This document shows positions 21,519 through 28,255 of a stretch of DNA of 28,893 bases, one piece after another (the first letter of the stretch is position 1; the number at the start of each line of letters is the position of its first letter). The notes under the pieces are model-generated. The model worked only from the letters and a program-made list of their open reading frames with translations. It was not told where the DNA came from and made no database searches. Position numbers and translations under genes: made by a program. Location: assembly GCA_030829765.1 (NCBI GenBank), contig JAUROO010000144.1, forward strand, positions 1 through 28,893, read 5' to 3'. The DNA is from Miltoncostaeales bacterium. GTDB taxonomy: Bacteria; Actinomycetota; Thermoleophilia; Miltoncostaeales; Miltoncostaeaceae.

Positions 21519-21950
21519 ATGGCGGACCGGGACTGGGAGGCGGAGATCGACGCCTGGACCGAGCGCTTCAGGCACATCCCGGACCCGCCGGCGGCGTTCG
21601 CCGCGGCAATCCGCGATGGATGGGACCCGGGCGCCCGACGCGCGCTGGCCGAGGACTGCGCGGCGTACGCCGTCCGCCACCGCGGCTGGGTGGACCAGAT
21701 CACCGCGCAGGGGTGGGACCTGGTGCGGCTCGACACGCGTGGCGAGGAGTGCGGCGCGTGTGCGCGGTACTCGGGCTCGCCGTATTCGCTGATGGGCGAC
21801 ACCCCCGGCGTCCCGCCCCCGCCGCCCCTGCCCATCTGCCCCGCCTGCCGGCACACACTGAACCTCCTCACCCCCTTCTACATGCAGAGCGTGGGCCTCG
21901 ACGCGGGCGACCTCGTGCGCGACGCGATTCCCTTCGAGCCGGTGGACTGA
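21519..21950 (+). CDS. Protein with paired CxxC motifs, unknown
   Basis: A 143-residue soluble protein. The N-terminal half is helical, with 'WVDQITAQGWDLVRLDTRG'. The second half has 'ECGACARYSG', a Pro-rich loop and 'PICPACRHTLNLLTPF', so two CxxC pairs about 30 residues apart probably bind zinc. The layout (CxxC, short loop, Pro-rich, CxxC) recalls the C-terminal zinc region of phage head-morphogenesis proteins, but I see no other phage gene here. It begins 4 bases after the MqnD-like stop, with GAGGA upstream, so they are cotranscribed. Confidence 0.55.
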   Translation: MADRDWEAEIDAWTERFRHIPDPPAAFAAAIRDGWDPGARRALAEDCAAYAVRHRGWVDQITAQGWDLVRLDTRGEECGACARYSGSPYSLMGDTPGVPPPPPLPICPACRHTLNLLTPFYMQSVGLDAGDLVRDAIPFEPVD

Positions 21951-21951
21951 C

Positions 21952-22704
21952 GTGCCGACCCCCGAACCCGGCCCCTTCACCTTCGGCGAACTGCTCGGGC
22001 GCGCGTGGGAGATGTACCGCCGCGAGCCATGGCTGTTCCTGCTGCTCACGGCAGTCACCGTGGTGCCCGTGGGCATCCTCTCCGCCATCGCCACGAACGC
22101 CGCGTCGGGAGCCGGGGACATCGCGCGGGCCGGGGCCATCGCGGGCATCGCGCTCATCCCCGCCATCCTGCTGCTGCCCGTGAGCGGGGCCGCGGTGGCG
22201 ATCGCCACGGTCCGTCGGCTCGACGGCGATGCCGTCGGCGCAGGCGCCGCGCTCGAGAAGGTGGGGGTGCGGTTCTGGATCCTCTTCGGGGCGCTCGTCC
22301 TGGTGACGCTGGGCGTGATCGTGGGCCTCTTCGCCCTCGTCCTGCCGGGCATCTTCCTGGCGATCCTCTGGCTGTTCGCCGGTCAGGCGGTGGTCATCGA
22401 GGACACGGGCGTGCGGGACGCGCTGCGGCGCAGCCAGGACCTGGTGCGCGGCGCGTGGTGGACGGTCTTCCTCGCCTGGATCCTCATCCAGGTCGTCACG
22501 GCCATCGCGCAGCTGGCCATCGGCATCGTGGGCGCCGCAATCCTGAGCCCCCTCGATGGCACCGCGCTCGCCTGGGGCGAGGGCGTCTGGAGCACGCTGA
22601 CCCAGGTGGTGACGCAGCCCTTCGCGCTCATCGCCATCGCCCTGCTGTACGCCGACCGCGTGATGCGGGTGGACGGGCGCCTGCCCGGGCCGCGCGGGGG
22701 GTAA
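21952..22704 (+). CDS. Polytopic membrane protein (glycerophosphodiesterase-membrane-domain-like)
   Basis: A 250-residue protein with about six hydrophobic helices. It begins 'FTFGELLGRAWEMYRREPWLF', a common start for bacterial membrane proteins in which a 'lxxaWxlyrrn' helix precedes the first membrane segment. Later comes 'GQAVVIEDTGVRDALRRSQDLVRGAWW' (in part), which is the typical cytoplasmic loop of this family. Function unknown. GTG 21952 starts 1 base after the previous stop, so translation is probably coupled. The last gene before the regulatory gap upstream of the Crp-type regulator. Confidence 0.75.
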   Translation: MPTPEPGPFTFGELLGRAWEMYRREPWLFLLLTAVTVVPVGILSAIATNAASGAGDIARAGAIAGIALIPAILLLPVSGAAVAIATVRRLDGDAVGAGAALEKVGVRFWILFGALVLVTLGVIVGLFALVLPGIFLAILWLFAGQAVVIEDTGVRDALRRSQDLVRGAWWTVFLAWILIQVVTAIAQLAIGIVGAAILSPLDGTALAWGEGVWSTLTQVVTQPFALIAIALLYADRVMRVDGRLPGPRGG

Positions 22705-22775
22705 CGGGGCGACATCCCCGGCCCGCACGGGCAATCCGGCGTGCAACGATGAACGCGGGAACCGCAGGGGCACAT

Positions 22776-22789
22776 ACTTCTTAACAAGT
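22776..22789. promoter_or_regulatory. AT-rich imperfect palindrome ACTTCTTAACAAGT
   Basis: A 14-base element with arms ACTT/AAGT around TTAA, strikingly low in GC for this region. It lies about 150 bases upstream of the Crp/Fnr-type gene and could be a regulator site. Confidence 0.3.
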
Positions 22790-22883
22790 GCGGATCCCCC
22801 CATGGGAACTGGCGATAAGGCCACTCGGACGGCCGCATCCCAATCGGTGCGCCGCAATACCTCAACGGTGCCGTCACCGAGCG

Positions 22884-22913
22884 TTACCGGGGACCTCAAA
22901 GGTCTCTTACAAC
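22884..22913 (+). promoter_or_regulatory. Possible promoter with operator in the spacer, upstream of the Crp-type gene
   Basis: TTACCG at 22884-22889 and TACAAC at 22908-22913 are 18 bases apart. The spacer holds the inverted repeat GACCT-CAA-AGGTC (22892-22904). An operator between -35 and -10 would suit autoregulation. Confidence 0.3.
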
Positions 22914-22932
22914 CCCCTGCGAGGGTGACCGC

Positions 22933-23664
22933 ATGGCCACTCTCACACCACTTCCCAGTATCCCGTCGACCGGCTCCGGCGAGGCCACGCGCCCCGCGCT
23001 GACCCGCCTGGACCTGTTCGACGGCATTCCCCGCCGCGACCTGGACCTGCTTGACGCGCGCCTGCCGCTCGTCCGCTGGCCCCGGGAGGCCGACGCCCCG
23101 GCGTCCCTCACCCGCGGTGACCACGTCTACATCGTCCGGCAGGGACGGATTGCCCTCGGTGATGTCACCAGCGAAGGGCAGGACGTCACCACGACCATCG
23201 TGGAGGCGGGCGCCGTCTACTCGTCCCTCGGGCTCGAGTCGGCGCCGCCGGCCGTCGCCCTCGAGGCGAGCGCCGTCACGCCCCTCCCCGTGCACGCCAT
23301 CGAGGCGCTGATCACGCGGTACCCGCGCTTCGGCGTCAACCTTGCGGTGGCGCTCACCGGCCGCCTCGCCAACCTGCACCAGACCGTCGCGATCGTCTCG
23401 GAGATGCGGGTGGAGGACCGCCTGCGCAGGCGCCTGCACCAGATCGCCGAGCAGATCGGCACCGCGGCACCCGAGGGCGTACGCATCGGGCTGGACCTCA
23501 CGCACGCGCAGTGGGCATCACTGATCGGCGCATCACGCGAGGCGGTCACCACCGCCTTCGGCAAGCTCCGGTCGGCCGGCGAGGTCGTGATGGAGGGCCG
23601 CTCCATCACCATCCCCTGGGATGCCATGAACGCGATGCCGCAGGCCCCCGCGCTCGCCAGCTGA
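22933..23664 (+). CDS. Crp/Fnr family transcription regulator
   Basis: A 243-residue regulator. The N-terminal cyclic-nucleotide-binding-like beta barrel includes 'GDHVYIVRQGRIALGDVTSEG'. The dimerisation helix is around 'ALTGRLANLHQTVAIVSEM'. The C-terminal winged HTH has 'LTHAQWASLIGASREAVTTAF' (in part), then 'KLRSAGEVVMEGRSITI'. The region where the phosphate-binding cassette of cAMP binders should lie is 'YSSLGLESAPPAVALEAS' and lacks its Arg, so cAMP binding is unlikely. No Cys cluster of Fnr type is seen. A GAGGGTG five bases before the ATG supports the start. A 228-bp gap upstream holds possible control sites. Confidence 0.88.
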   Translation: MATLTPLPSIPSTGSGEATRPALTRLDLFDGIPRRDLDLLDARLPLVRWPREADAPASLTRGDHVYIVRQGRIALGDVTSEGQDVTTTIVEAGAVYSSLGLESAPPAVALEASAVTPLPVHAIEALITRYPRFGVNLAVALTGRLANLHQTVAIVSEMRVEDRLRRRLHQIAEQIGTAAPEGVRIGLDLTHAQWASLIGASREAVTTAFGKLRSAGEVVMEGRSITIPWDAMNAMPQAPALAS

Positions 23665-23721
23665 CGACCCACGTCATGCCCCGCGGAACCGGCGCGCGAC
23701 ATGCGCGACCGGTCCGTGGGG

Positions 23722-23727
23722 CATGAT
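23722..23727 (+). promoter_or_regulatory. Possible -10 element CATGAT, leaderless promoter
   Basis: CATGAT is 6 bases before ATG 23734. Confidence 0.35.
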
Positions 23728-23733
23728 TGGGTG

Positions 23734-24669
23734 ATGGCCGCGCGAAGGACACCCTCGGGACGCCGCGATCCGCGCGGCCGGGCGCCCTCGTCACGTCGCC
23801 GCAGTCCGCGCCGCAGGGTGCCCCCGGCAGCGCTGGCGATCATCGCCGTCGTCGTCGTGATCGGCATCATCGCCCTCATCGCCCGCGGTGGCGACGAGCC
23901 CGTGGCCTCGGTGGCGGCGGCGGAACCGGTCATCCCCGCCATCAGCGAGGAGGACATCGCGGCGGCGGCCGAGCAGCTCGGCCCGCGCGACCAGGAGCTG
24001 GTGAGCATCGGCGAGACGGGCGTGAGCATCAACCGCGCGGGCGGGGGACGGAAGTACGTGGCCCTCACGTTCGATGACGGCCCCGGACCCGATACGCCCG
24101 CCGTGCTCGCCGAACTGAAGAAGCTCGACGTGCCGGCCACGTTCTTCGTGATCGGGCGCAACGTGAAGGAGAACCCGCAGGTCCTGAACCAGGTCGTCGC
24201 AGCCGGCCACGAGGTGGGCGTGCACACGTGGAACCACCCCGACCTGACCACCCTCACGCCGAAGGAGCAGGAATCCGAGATCGCGTCCACGGCGGGTGAG
24301 ATCGTCGCGGTGACCGGGATGGCCAGCCGCCTGTTCCGCGCCCCGTACGGATCGGTGAACCCCGCCGTGCTGAAGCGCGCCGAGGACGCCAAGCTGCTGT
24401 CGGTCCTGTGGGATGTCGACACCGTGGACTGGACCCGGCCGAGCACGGAGCAGATCGTGCAGACCGCCGTCGCGAACGCCGGCCCGGGGTCGATCATCCT
24501 CATGCACGATGGCGGTGGCAACCGGGCATCCACGGTCGCCGCCATCCCCAAGATCGTGTCGCAACTACGCGCCAAGGGCTACGAGTTCGCAACGGTCGGC
24601 GACCTCGTCATCTCGGATCCGCCGGGCAGCGACGACATGTCGTCGGACTCCCGGAGCACGCAGCAGTAG
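23734..24669 (+). CDS. Membrane-anchored polysaccharide deacetylase (NodB domain, CE4)
   Basis: A 311-residue protein. A very basic cytoplasmic N-terminus (30 residues) is followed by one transmembrane helix (about 31-50) and an extracytoplasmic linker. The NodB domain begins near residue 108: 'ALTFDDGPGPD' with Asp114/115, 'HTWNHPDL' with metal-binding His164 and His168, 'RAPYGS' with Arg202, 'WDVDTVDW', and 'LMHDGG' with the catalytic His258. It probably removes acetyl groups from peptidoglycan or another N-acetylated surface glycan. ATG 23734 has CATGAT six bases upstream. It converges with the HAD gene. Confidence 0.92.
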   Translation: MAARRTPSGRRDPRGRAPSSRRRSPRRRVPPAALAIIAVVVVIGIIALIARGGDEPVASVAAAEPVIPAISEEDIAAAAEQLGPRDQELVSIGETGVSINRAGGGRKYVALTFDDGPGPDTPAVLAELKKLDVPATFFVIGRNVKENPQVLNQVVAAGHEVGVHTWNHPDLTTLTPKEQESEIASTAGEIVAVTGMASRLFRAPYGSVNPAVLKRAEDAKLLSVLWDVDTVDWTRPSTEQIVQTAVANAGPGSIILMHDGGGNRASTVAAIPKIVSQLRAKGYEFATVGDLVISDPPGSDDMSSDSRSTQQ

Positions 24670-24672
24670 GCC

Positions 24673-25256
24673 TCAGCCGGTGGAGGCGAGCCAGGCATCC
24701 ACCTGATCCGCCCACCCGGTTCCACCGTCCGCGCGCAGTGCGGTGAGGCCGATGGCGCGCGCGGAATCCAGGTTCGGCTGCTGGTCGTCCACGATCGCCA
24801 CCCGGTCCGGGGGCGTACCGCCGGCAAGCAGGGCCTCCCAGGCGGCCGGATCGGGCTTGACCCGACCCGTCAGGCTCGACACCTCGATGCGGTCGACCAC
24901 CGCGGTGAATCCCGCCTCGTCGAGCACGGGCAGCAGCCACTCGTGGCGATGGTTGGAGACCACCCAGATGTCGGCTGCCTGCCGCCACCGGTCGATGCGC
25001 GCCGGCGCGATCACCGGGCGGAGGCCCAGCACCGCCGCGCGGCGGACCGGATCCGGCACCGGAACGCCCGCCGCCTGCCAGAAGGCGGCCTCGGGCAGGT
25101 CGCCCCCCAGTACGCGCGCCGGAAGGAGTCGTCGGTGAGCAACCGCCGCACGCGCCCGGGATCCGCCCCGGTGCGCTCCGCCGCACGCACGGGGAATCCG
25201 GGCATCAGCGACTCCACCAGCACGCCACCGGCATCCAGGCCGATGCGCGGCCTCAG
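24673..25256 (-). pseudogene. HAD-superfamily hydrolase, frameshifted, CTG start
   Basis: A HAD phosphatase split over two frames. The first part reads 'RPRIGLDAGGVLVESLMPGF' (motif I, DxGGVL) and 'RRLLTDDSFRRAYWG'. The second reads 'GDLPEAAFWQAAGVP', 'IWVVSNHRHEWL' (motif II), 'VSSLTGRVKPDPAAWEALL' (motif III Lys) and 'VAIVDDQQPNLDSARAIG' (motif IV). The frames join at a G6 run (25103-25108); one more G, or a -1 slip, would restore a protein of about 194 residues. No ATG, GTG or TTG precedes motif I in frame; a CTG overlaps the lipoprotein stop (CTGA) and has GGAGGG nine bases upstream. Decay or sequence error is likely. Confidence 0.75.
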
Positions 25257-25744
25257 GAGGTGCCGCCCTCCGGCCCCGTGGCCTCGTGGATGCGACCCGC
25301 CTGCACGGCGACGGCTGATACCGACTCCCGCATCGCGGGCACGTCGCCGTCGGCGGCCGCACGGGCGGCGCGACGGAGACCGGATGCGAGTGCCACGTAG
25401 AGCGGTCCGATCTCCCGCCGCTGGACCTCCAGCCGCCGGTCGTCCAGGCGCGCGGCCGCGATCTGCCGGGCCGCCGCCTCGCTGCGGGCCGCGGCGGCCG
25501 CCAGCCCGGGCGCGGCTCCGCGTGCCTGCTCGGTCGTGGGAGCATCAGGCAGGGCGTCGAGGCGGATGGCCGCCGCACGGGCCGCGGCGACCGCCTCGCG
25601 CACCAGGGCCATGTACCGCGGCGGGCTCACGGTCGTGCCGGGCGTGACCTCGACGGTGGACACCGGATCGGGCGCGCCCCCGCATGCCGCGAGCCCCATC
25701 ACCAGCACGGCCGAACCCGCGATGCAGGTCAGCGCGCGGCGGAT
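25253..25744 (-). CDS. Putative lipoprotein 2, non-canonical start (ATC)
   Basis: About 163 residues. With ATC 25744 as start the product has an ideal lipoprotein signal: M(I)RRALTCIAGSAVLVMGLAAC, given here in parts: basic 'RRAL', hydrophobic 'CIAGSAVLVMG' and lipobox 'GLAAC'. GGAGGGG lies 5 bases before the ATC. No ATG, GTG or TTG occurs in frame near there; the first GTG (25708) is too close to the Cys. CTG 25732 overlapping the upstream stop is the other option, but it lacks the basic residues and has poor Shine-Dalgarno spacing. The mature part is helical, with 'VSPPRYMALVREAV', similar to the upstream lipoprotein. Function unknown. Confidence 0.6.
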   Translation of the reverse strand: MRRALTCIAGSAVLVMGLAACGGAPDPVSTVEVTPGTTVSPPRYMALVREAVAAARAAAIRLDALPDAPTTEQARGAAPGLAAAAARSEAAARQIAAARLDDRRLEVQRREIGPLYVALASGLRRAARAAADGDVPAMRESVSAVAVQAGRIHEATGPEGGTS

Positions 25745-26175
25745 GGGAGCCCCTCCAGGGCGCCGAGGAGCGACGTCGTGGCCCCGGGCAGACCGGCCCG
25801 GCCCCCGGAGCGCAGGGCGGCCTGCACGGCCTTCATGCGCGCGACGATGGAGCGCATCGCCCGCACCAGGCGTGCCTGCTCCGCCCTCAGCGCCGGATCG
25901 CCGAAGCGCATCGCACGGAACTCGCGTACCTCCCGCTCCGCATCGCCCACCAGGCCGTCCACTTCGATCATCGAGGGCTGAGCGCTGGTCGCATCGAGGG
26001 CAGAGGCCGACACCACGCCCATGCGCTCTGCGGGCCGCATCATCTGGCGCACGGCATCCACGAACTCCGCAGGGGGCGAGGTCGCGACGCGCACGGAATC
26101 CTGGCCGGGGCCGCACCCCGCCGCGAAGAGGGCGGCGAGCGCAAGGGCTCCCGCCGATACCGTGCGACGCACCAC
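25729..26175 (-). CDS. Putative lipoprotein 1
   Basis: A 148-residue exported lipoprotein. Signal: basic 'VVRRTVS', hydrophobic 'AGALALAALFA' and lipobox 'AAGC'. The mature part begins 'GPGQDSVRVATSPPAEFVDAV' (in part) and is otherwise helical and charged. The 'SPPxxFxxxVR' segment is shared with the next lipoprotein ('SPPRYMALVR'), suggesting they are tandem paralogues. Start GTG 26175 has TAGTGT seven bases upstream; GTG 26172 is the alternative. The gene overlaps the next one by 16 bases. It is divergent from transketolase, with an 85-bp gap containing both promoters. Confidence 0.75.
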   Translation of the reverse strand: MVRRTVSAGALALAALFAAGCGPGQDSVRVATSPPAEFVDAVRQMMRPAERMGVVSASALDATSAQPSMIEVDGLVGDAEREVREFRAMRFGDPALRAEQARLVRAMRSIVARMKAVQAALRSGGRAGLPGATTSLLGALEGLPSAAR

Positions 26176-26182
26176 GCCCGTA

Positions 26183-26188
26183 ACACTA
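26183..26188 (-). promoter_or_regulatory. -10 element TAGTGT, leaderless promoter
   Basis: Minus-strand TAGTGT is 7 bases before GTG 26175. Confidence 0.5.
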
Positions 26189-26226
26189 CGGGGCGCGGTG
26201 GCGCCCAACCCGGCGCCCGGGCATCG

Positions 26227-26232
26227 TAGACT
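26227..26232 (+). promoter_or_regulatory. -10 element TAGACT for tkt
   Basis: TAGACT is 28 bases before GTG 26261, which also has GGAG six bases upstream. It is a leadered promoter, 39 bases from the divergent lipoprotein hexamer. Confidence 0.45.
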
Positions 26233-26260
26233 GCCGCCCGCAAGCCACCCGGAGACACCT

Positions 26261-28255
26261 GTGACCACGCCGGCACCGCCCGACACCTGCATCGCAACCG
26301 TGCGCACGCTCGCCATCGACGCCGTGCAGGAGGCCAACTCCGGGCACCCCGGGGCCCCCATGGGGCTCGCCCCGGTGGGCTGGGTCCTCTACGCGCAGCA
26401 GATGCGCCACGCACCCGGCGAGCCCGCATGGCCGGACCGCGACCGCTTCGTGCTGTCGGCCGGGCACGCATCGATGCTGCAGTACGCACTGCTCCACCTG
26501 GCGGGGTACGACCTGTCGCTCGACGACCTGCGCGCATTCCGCCAGTGGGGAAGCCGGACCCCCGGCCACCCCGAACGCGGGCACGTGCCCGGCGTCGAGG
26601 TGACCACGGGGCCGCTCGGTCAGGGACTCGGCAACGCGGTGGGTCTCGCGCTCGCCGAGGCCATGCTGGCCGCCGAGTTCAACCGCCCCGGACATGACGT
26701 GGTGGACCACCGCACGTGGGTCATCGCCTCCGACGGCGACCTGATGGAGGGCATCTCCCACGAATCGTGTGCCCTCGCGGGCTTCCTCGGCCTCGGCAAG
26801 CTGACCGTGATCTTCGATGACAACGGGATCAGCCTGGACGGGCCCACGGGGATGTCCACGGGTGACGACGTCACCATGCGCTTCACGGCGTACGGCTGGC
26901 GCGTGCTGGAGATCACCGACGCGAACGACGTCGGCGAGATCGGCCGGGTGCTGGACGCCGCGCGGGAGGATGATGGCCGGCCGACGCTGGTGCGGTACCG
27001 GTCGCACATCGGGTTCGGCGCCCCGAACGTCCAGGACTCGAGCAAGGCGCACGGTGCACCCCTCGGCCCCGACGAGGCACGCCTGGCCAAGGCCGCCTAC
27101 GGCTGGCCCGAGGACGCCGCCTTCCTGGTTCCGGATGAGGTCGCGGCATGGGCGGGTGCCCTGCGCGAGCGCGGAGCGGGCCTGGTGGCCGAATGGGACG
27201 ACCGCATGGAGGCCTACGCGCAGGCGTTCCCGGTGGAGGCCCGTGATCTCCGCAGGCGGCTCGCCGGGGACCTGCCCGACGGCTGGCAGGACGCCGCACC
27301 GGCGTTCGACGACGGCGACTCGCTCGCCACGCGCGTGGCATCCACCACCGCGCTCAACGCCTTCGCGGCATCCGTGCCGGAACTGGTGGGCGGTGCCGCC
27401 GACCTTGCGTCGTCCACCGGCACGGTCATCCGGGATGGCGGCGACATCGCACCGCGCGCGTTCGCGGGCCGGAACATCCACTTCGGCGTGCGTGAGTTCG
27501 GCATGGCGGCCGCGGTCAACGGGATGGTGGCCCATGGTGGGTTCCGGGCGTACGGATCGACGTTCATGACGTTCTCGGACTACATGAAGAACGCGATCCG
27601 GATGGCCGCGCTGCAGCGCCTGCCCGCGATCCTCGTGTTCACCCATGATTCGATCGCGGTCGGCGAGGACGGACCCACCCACCAGCCGGTGGAGCAGCTC
27701 GCAGCGCTCCGGTCGATTCCCGGCCTCGTGACGCTGCGCCCGGCGGATGCCCGCGAGACGGCGGCGGCGTGGCGCATCGCCATCGGACGCCTGGAGGGAC
27801 CGACCGCGCTCGTGCTCACCCGCCAGGCGCTGCCCGTGCTGCCGATGACCGACCCGCCGGTGGACCGCGGCGCGTACGTGGTGGCCGACGGGGACGACTG
27901 CGCACTGGTGGCGACAGGCTCCGAGGTGTCGCTGGCGCTGACGGCCCGCGAACTGCTGGCCGCGGAGGGGATCTCCGCCCGCGTGATCAGCATGCCCTCG
28001 TGGGAGCTGTTCGGGGCCCAGGCCCCGGAGTACCGCGACGAGGTCCTGCCGCCCTCGATGCCGGCCCGCGTGGGGGTCGAGGCCGCATCACCATTCGGCT
28101 GGGAGCGCTGGACGGGCACCGATGGCCGCATCGTGGCGATCGATCGCTTCGGCGAGTCGGCGCCCGGGGCCCTCGTGATGAGCCGCCTGGGAATGACGCC
28201 CGAGGCCGTTGCCCGGGCCGCGGCGGAGAGCCTGGCGGCGACGCAGGCGCGATGA
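26261..28255 (+). CDS. tkt: Transketolase
   Basis: A 664-residue thiamine-diphosphate enzyme that transfers two-carbon units in the pentose phosphate pathway. 'ANSGHPGAPMGLAP' includes the conserved active-site His29; 'GHVPGVEVTTGPLGQGLGNA' and 'DGDLMEGISHESCALAGFLG' bind ThDP diphosphate and metal; 'FGVREFGMAAAVNGM' holds the catalytic Glu; 'HDSIAVGEDGPTHQPVEQLA' is the transketolase signature. Length is normal (E. coli 663). The longest ORF begins far upstream, across the divergent lipoprotein; GTG 26261 with GGAG upstream gives the family start. The stop overlaps the next ATG (ATGA). Confidence 0.97.
   Translation: MTTPAPPDTCIATVRTLAIDAVQEANSGHPGAPMGLAPVGWVLYAQQMRHAPGEPAWPDRDRFVLSAGHASMLQYALLHLAGYDLSLDDLRAFRQWGSRTPGHPERGHVPGVEVTTGPLGQGLGNAVGLALAEAMLAAEFNRPGHDVVDHRTWVIASDGDLMEGISHESCALAGFLGLGKLTVIFDDNGISLDGPTGMSTGDDVTMRFTAYGWRVLEITDANDVGEIGRVLDAAREDDGRPTLVRYRSHIGFGAPNVQDSSKAHGAPLGPDEARLAKAAYGWPEDAAFLVPDEVAAWAGALRERGAGLVAEWDDRMEAYAQAFPVEARDLRRRLAGDLPDGWQDAAPAFDDGDSLATRVASTTALNAFAASVPELVGGAADLASSTGTVIRDGGDIAPRAFAGRNIHFGVREFGMAAAVNGMVAHGGFRAYGSTFMTFSDYMKNAIRMAALQRLPAILVFTHDSIAVGEDGPTHQPVEQLAALRSIPGLVTLRPADARETAAAWRIAIGRLEGPTALVLTRQALPVLPMTDPPVDRGAYVVADGDDCALVATGSEVSLALTARELLAAEGISARVISMPSWELFGAQAPEYRDEVLPPSMPARVGVEAASPFGWERWTGTDGRIVAIDRFGESAPGALVMSRLGMTPEAVARAAAESLAATQAR

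Noticed and set aside
21519..21950. A prophage remnant
   Set aside because: Only a loose CxxC resemblance in one gene; neighbours are ordinary chromosomal genes with matching base composition.
26021..26260. Transketolase with an 80-residue N-terminal extension
   Set aside because: The extension is antisense to the lipoprotein gene and has no family similarity; GTG 26261 has a Shine-Dalgarno and gives the normal length.
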